Below, one piece after another: positions 61,481-64,000 of a stretch of DNA of 64,000 nt (positions within the stretch are counted from its first letter, which is position 1; the number at the start of each line of letters is the position of its first letter). The DNA lies in the NCBI RefSeq assembly GCF_031010195.1, contig NZ_JAUAMC010000007.1, positions 1 through 64,000 of the forward strand. The letters are read 5' to 3'. The DNA is from Halomonas sp. SpR8 (GTDB taxonomy: Bacteria; Pseudomonadota; Gammaproteobacteria; Pseudomonadales; Halomonadaceae). The position numbers and the translations under genes were made by a program. The notes below the pieces were generated by a model, which did no database searches, was not told where the DNA came from, and was given only the letters and a program-made list of their open reading frames with translations.

Positions 61481-62434
61481 ATGGCGAGAAAAATACTAGG
61501 TTTGAAGGCGAAAAAAGAGACATATACCAAGCCCGCCAGCGAAGTGGCAGACCCATTCCCCAACGACCCCGAAAAACGGTTTTTAAATGGCGTCGCTATT
61601 CATCCTTCCCCACGCATTGAGTTAGAGCCTGGTTCTCCGCAGCGTACTGTGCGGGCGATGGATTTGATTACGCCCATTGGGATGGGGCAACGTGGGTTGA
61701 TTGTTGCGCCGCCAGGCTCTGGCAAAACGACGATGCTAAAACATATCTGCCAAGCCGTGGCCGAGGCTCATCCTGACATAAAGCTGTATGCCTTGCTGAT
61801 TGATGAGCGCCCTGAAGAAGTGACCGATTTTAAGCGCAGTGTGTCGGCAGAAGTCCATGCATCGTCTTCAGACGAAAGCTACACACACCATGTCAATATG
61901 GCAGATAAGCTGCTTGAGACCGCGCGTAAGCAAGCAGGCGACGGGCACAATGTGATGATTGTGATCGATTCGCTTACCAGACTCTCGCGCGTTCATAATG
62001 CCGAGCAGCGAGGCAATGGCCGTACCATGTCGGGTGGGCTGGACTCCCGCGCGATGGAAATACCGCGAAAACTGTTTGGCGCCGCGAGAAAGATCGAAAA
62101 TGGCGGGTCGCTCACCATTCTGGCCACCGTGCTGGTGGATACGGGAAGCCGTATGGATCAGGTGATTTTCGAGGAGTTCAAGGGTACGGGCAATATGGAA
62201 CTGGTGTTATCACGGGATGTGGCCAATCAACGGCTTTTCCCGGCGATAGATATTGCCAAAAGCAGTACCCGTCGAGAAGAGCTTTTGATTGATGCAAAAG
62301 ATATTGAAAAAGTAAGGACATTGCGTAGAGCGTTGACAACGCTTAAGCCAGTAGAAGGCGCGCAGAAGTTGCTTGAGTTATTGGATAAATATCCCACGAA
62401 TGCCGAGCTATTAGATGCGTTTTTACCCGCCTAG
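61481..62434 (+). CDS. Short Rho paralogue without the N-terminal RNA-binding domain
   Basis: This 317-residue protein corresponds to the ATPase half of transcription terminator Rho: MGQRGLIVAPPGSGKTTMLKH with Walker A at 76-84, LYALLIDERPEEVTDFKRSV, VIDSLTRLSRVHN, the R-loop GGLDSRAMEIPRKLFGAARK and VIFEEFKGTGNMEL. The N-terminal 100 or so residues with the cold-shock RNA-binding fold are absent; instead there is a short basic leader (MARKILGLKAKKE). The regular rho gene is not in this window. A specialised terminator or an antagonist forming mixed hexamers are both possible. Confidence 0.85.
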   Translation: MARKILGLKAKKETYTKPASEVADPFPNDPEKRFLNGVAIHPSPRIELEPGSPQRTVRAMDLITPIGMGQRGLIVAPPGSGKTTMLKHICQAVAEAHPDIKLYALLIDERPEEVTDFKRSVSAEVHASSSDESYTHHVNMADKLLETARKQAGDGHNVMIVIDSLTRLSRVHNAEQRGNGRTMSGGLDSRAMEIPRKLFGAARKIENGGSLTILATVLVDTGSRMDQVIFEEFKGTGNMELVLSRDVANQRLFPAIDIAKSSTRREELLIDAKDIEKVRTLRRALTTLKPVEGAQKLLELLDKYPTNAELLDAFLPA

Positions 62435-62449
62435 TGAAATATCTGTAAT

Positions 62450-62498
62450 AAAGAAGCTCACCTTCGTTTTTTAAAAATCCAGGGAGGTGAGCTTCTTT
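62450..62498. terminator. Bidirectional terminator between the Rho-like gene and rhlE
   Basis: AAAGAAGCTCACCT and AGGTGAGCTTCTTT form a perfect 14-bp stem around a 21-nt loop. A-rich and T-rich ends lie on both sides, so it can act for both convergent genes. Confidence 0.75.
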
Positions 62499-62506
62499 GG
62501 TAAGGT

Positions 62507-63703
62507 TTAACGATTATTTTGTTTATTAAATTTCAAGTTTGACTCGGGTACTGCTTTTCGAACCGGAAAGCCTGCAATCTCTTTGCGCTCAATAGTGCTT
62601 TTTAATCGTCTTTCAATGGCACAAAGATTTTTAAAGTCACTCATGTCTACAAAAGAAATGGCTTCACCTGAGGCACCCGCGCGGCCGGTTCGGCCAATGC
62701 GGTGGACGTACTCTTCGGGCTTAAAAGGTAAATCGTAATTCACCACACGACTCAGTTCACCAATATCCAAACCACGCGCGGCAACCCCTGTGGCGACCAG
62801 GTACTTTAATTCGCCAGATTTGAACTGAGCCAGAATTTTTTCGCGCATCGCCTGGCTTCTATCGCCATGGATGGAGTCCGCTGTGATGCCGCGTTTTTCC
62901 AGTTGAGCAACAAGCTTGGCTGCATTGTGTTTTTTCTCGGTAAAAATAAGCGCCTGATCCCACTGTTGTTCGTTAATCAAGTGACTCAACAGGGCAGACT
63001 TGGTGTCTTTGTCGACGGTGATTAGCCACTGTTTGATATTCGCGGCGGTGCGGATGTTGGGGGAAATGGATATTTCAGACGCCAGATCGGTCATCTTGCT
63101 ATCTGAAAAATCGTAGGCCAACGCCCGAACGTCATCGGTCATGGTGGCCGAAAACAGTAGGTTTTGACGGTCTTCAGGCAGGCGATCTATGATTTTCTTG
63201 ATATCGTCGACAAAGCCCATGTCGACCATTCTGTCCGCTTCGTCCAATACCAAGACTTTAAGTTCATCAAAGTGCAGCGCACGCTGATGCGCCAAATCAA
63301 GCAGTCTGCCCGGCGTGGCGACCAGAATATCCACCCCTTTGATTAGGCGCTCTTTTTGAGCTTCGGTATCCACACCGCCATACATCGCCATAGAGGTTAG
63401 GTGCGTGTGTTTAGCGTATTGAGCCACATTGGCTTCGACCTGAACCGCTAACTCACGGGTCGGCACCAGAATCAGCGCACGTATGCGTTTGCCACGTAAC
63501 GTTCCCGCGTTACTGAACCGTTCTAGCAGCGGCAGCACAAAAGCAGCTGTTTTGCCTGTGCCTGTTTGTGCGGTGGCGATTAAGTCGTTACCCGAAAGAA
63601 TGGCAGGAATCGCTTGTTCCTGGATGGGCGTTGGCGTTTTGTAACCTAGTTCGGTAATCGCTTGAACGAGAGGAGTGGATAATCCTAGTTTTGCAAATGG
63701 CAT
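62507..63703 (-). CDS. rhlE: DEAD-box RNA helicase, RhlE type
   Basis: This 398-residue helicase has all core motifs: Q motif PTPIQEQAIP, motif I AQTGTGKT, VPTRELA, TPGRLLD, motif II VLDEADRM, motif III SATM, and in the second domain TGVAARGLDIGEL and HRIGRTGRAG. The short basic C-terminus (NLKFNKQNNR) fits RhlE-like proteins. It probably remodels RNA in ribosome assembly or cold response. It converges on the Rho-like gene. Confidence 0.85.
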   Translation of the reverse strand: MPFAKLGLSTPLVQAITELGYKTPTPIQEQAIPAILSGNDLIATAQTGTGKTAAFVLPLLERFSNAGTLRGKRIRALILVPTRELAVQVEANVAQYAKHTHLTSMAMYGGVDTEAQKERLIKGVDILVATPGRLLDLAHQRALHFDELKVLVLDEADRMVDMGFVDDIKKIIDRLPEDRQNLLFSATMTDDVRALAYDFSDSKMTDLASEISISPNIRTAANIKQWLITVDKDTKSALLSHLINEQQWDQALIFTEKKHNAAKLVAQLEKRGITADSIHGDRSQAMREKILAQFKSGELKYLVATGVAARGLDIGELSRVVNYDLPFKPEEYVHRIGRTGRAGASGEAISFVDMSDFKNLCAIERRLKSTIERKEIAGFPVRKAVPESNLKFNKQNNR

Positions 63704-63748
63704 AAGGCGCCCTGACAGATCGTCGTAAGGTGTGTCGAAAATAAAAGA

Positions 63749-64000
63749 TGAGGCAGTATAAAGTAAAACAGCTGTTGGTAGCTGTATGGTGCCAGATGAT
63801 CTGTCCCGCCGTTGAAAGCGGCTCAGATGAATGTCCAGGCCAGTATCCTCGTGATCTTATTTCCTTGCTTCTGAGGCTGGCCCCGTTTCGGAGTCTCTCA
63901 GCGCTTGCGGTTGGACCTGAATATACCGTGTTCCAAGATCTCCTGACTCGATATCAGCGTGATTCGGCTGACAGACTAATGGCTTGTTTTATACCCCTAC
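63749..64000 (+). CDS. Open reading frame running off the window
   Basis: From an ATG at 63749 a frame of 84 codons stays open to the last base. The product starts MRQYKVKQLLVAVWCQMICP and contains YPRDLISLLLRLAPFRSLSA. I recognise no family and no strong ribosome binding site precedes it. It may be a real gene cut by the edge or a chance frame. Confidence 0.25.

Overview
The window looks like a chromosomal segment of a halophilic gammaproteobacterium close to Halomonas. The evidence is a set of Entner-Doudoroff genes with HexR-type operators, a complete-looking aerobic cobalamin branch, type VI secretion (T6SS) cargo genes of the gammaproteobacterial kind, moderately high G+C core genes, and Pseudomonas/Halomonas-style REP-like repeats. 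No rRNA, tRNA or CRISPR array was seen.

Layout. 1-122 is the end of an IS3-family element. 187-5140 is a minus-strand sugar operon (edd, glk, an aldo/keto reductase and a PfkB sugar kinase) behind HexR-like sites. 5310-10741 is the late cobalamin pathway (cobT, cbiB/cobD, cobC, cobP, cobS, a ribazole phosphatase and a second short CobU homologue), translationally coupled. 10914-25449 is an orphan T6SS island. It holds vgrG, a DUF4123 adaptor, a large VasX/BTH_I2691-type effector and three tandem immunity-like genes. These are followed by a chimeric immunity::VgrG gene, a second DUF4123 adaptor, two DUF3304 genes, a DUF2235 lipase-like effector, remnants and a Sel1 protein. 26299-31151 is a cobalamin riboswitch followed by btuB, btuF, btuC and btuD. 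31208-36301 is an accessory stretch: a decayed toxin-antitoxin pair, a BKACE-HemB pair, an EamA exporter with an AraC regulator, an epimerase remnant and a tautomerase. 37161-41917 is a second ABC uptake operon behind a second cobalamin riboswitch. It carries two substrate-binding proteins and a pseudoazurin.

42199-58017 is the corrin-ring half of the aerobic pathway (ChlI/ChlD-type chelatase subunit, cobO, cobB, cobW, cobN, cobG, cobH, cobI, cobJ, cobK, cobL, cobE, cobM, cobF). cobK is inverted in the middle and its start codon overlaps that of cobL. ytoQ follows. 58626-59156 is a BrnT/BrnA module flanked by two copies of the ytoQ 3' end. 59624-61188 holds two integron-type cassettes (a RES-domain protein and a PD-(D/E)XK-like DUF6998 protein) with attC sites but no integrase in view. 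The end carries a transposase remnant, a Rho paralogue lacking the N-terminal RNA-binding domain, an RhlE helicase and an unfinished reading frame.

The unifying theme is B12: uptake (btuBFCD and a second riboswitch-controlled ABC system), de novo ring synthesis, cobalt insertion, adenosylation, and nucleotide-loop assembly. Steps not found here are uroporphyrinogen-III methylation (cobA), cobyric acid synthesis (cobQ) and dimethylbenzimidazole synthesis (bluB); they are presumably elsewhere. The most unusual items are the chimeric immunity::VgrG gene with its duplicated VgrG core, the cupredoxin inside a B12-riboswitch operon, the BKACE-HemB pair, the DUF2235 effector without the expected nucleophile serine, the overlapping divergent starts of cobK and cobL, and the short Rho. 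All functional calls are by reading the sequence; no search was run.
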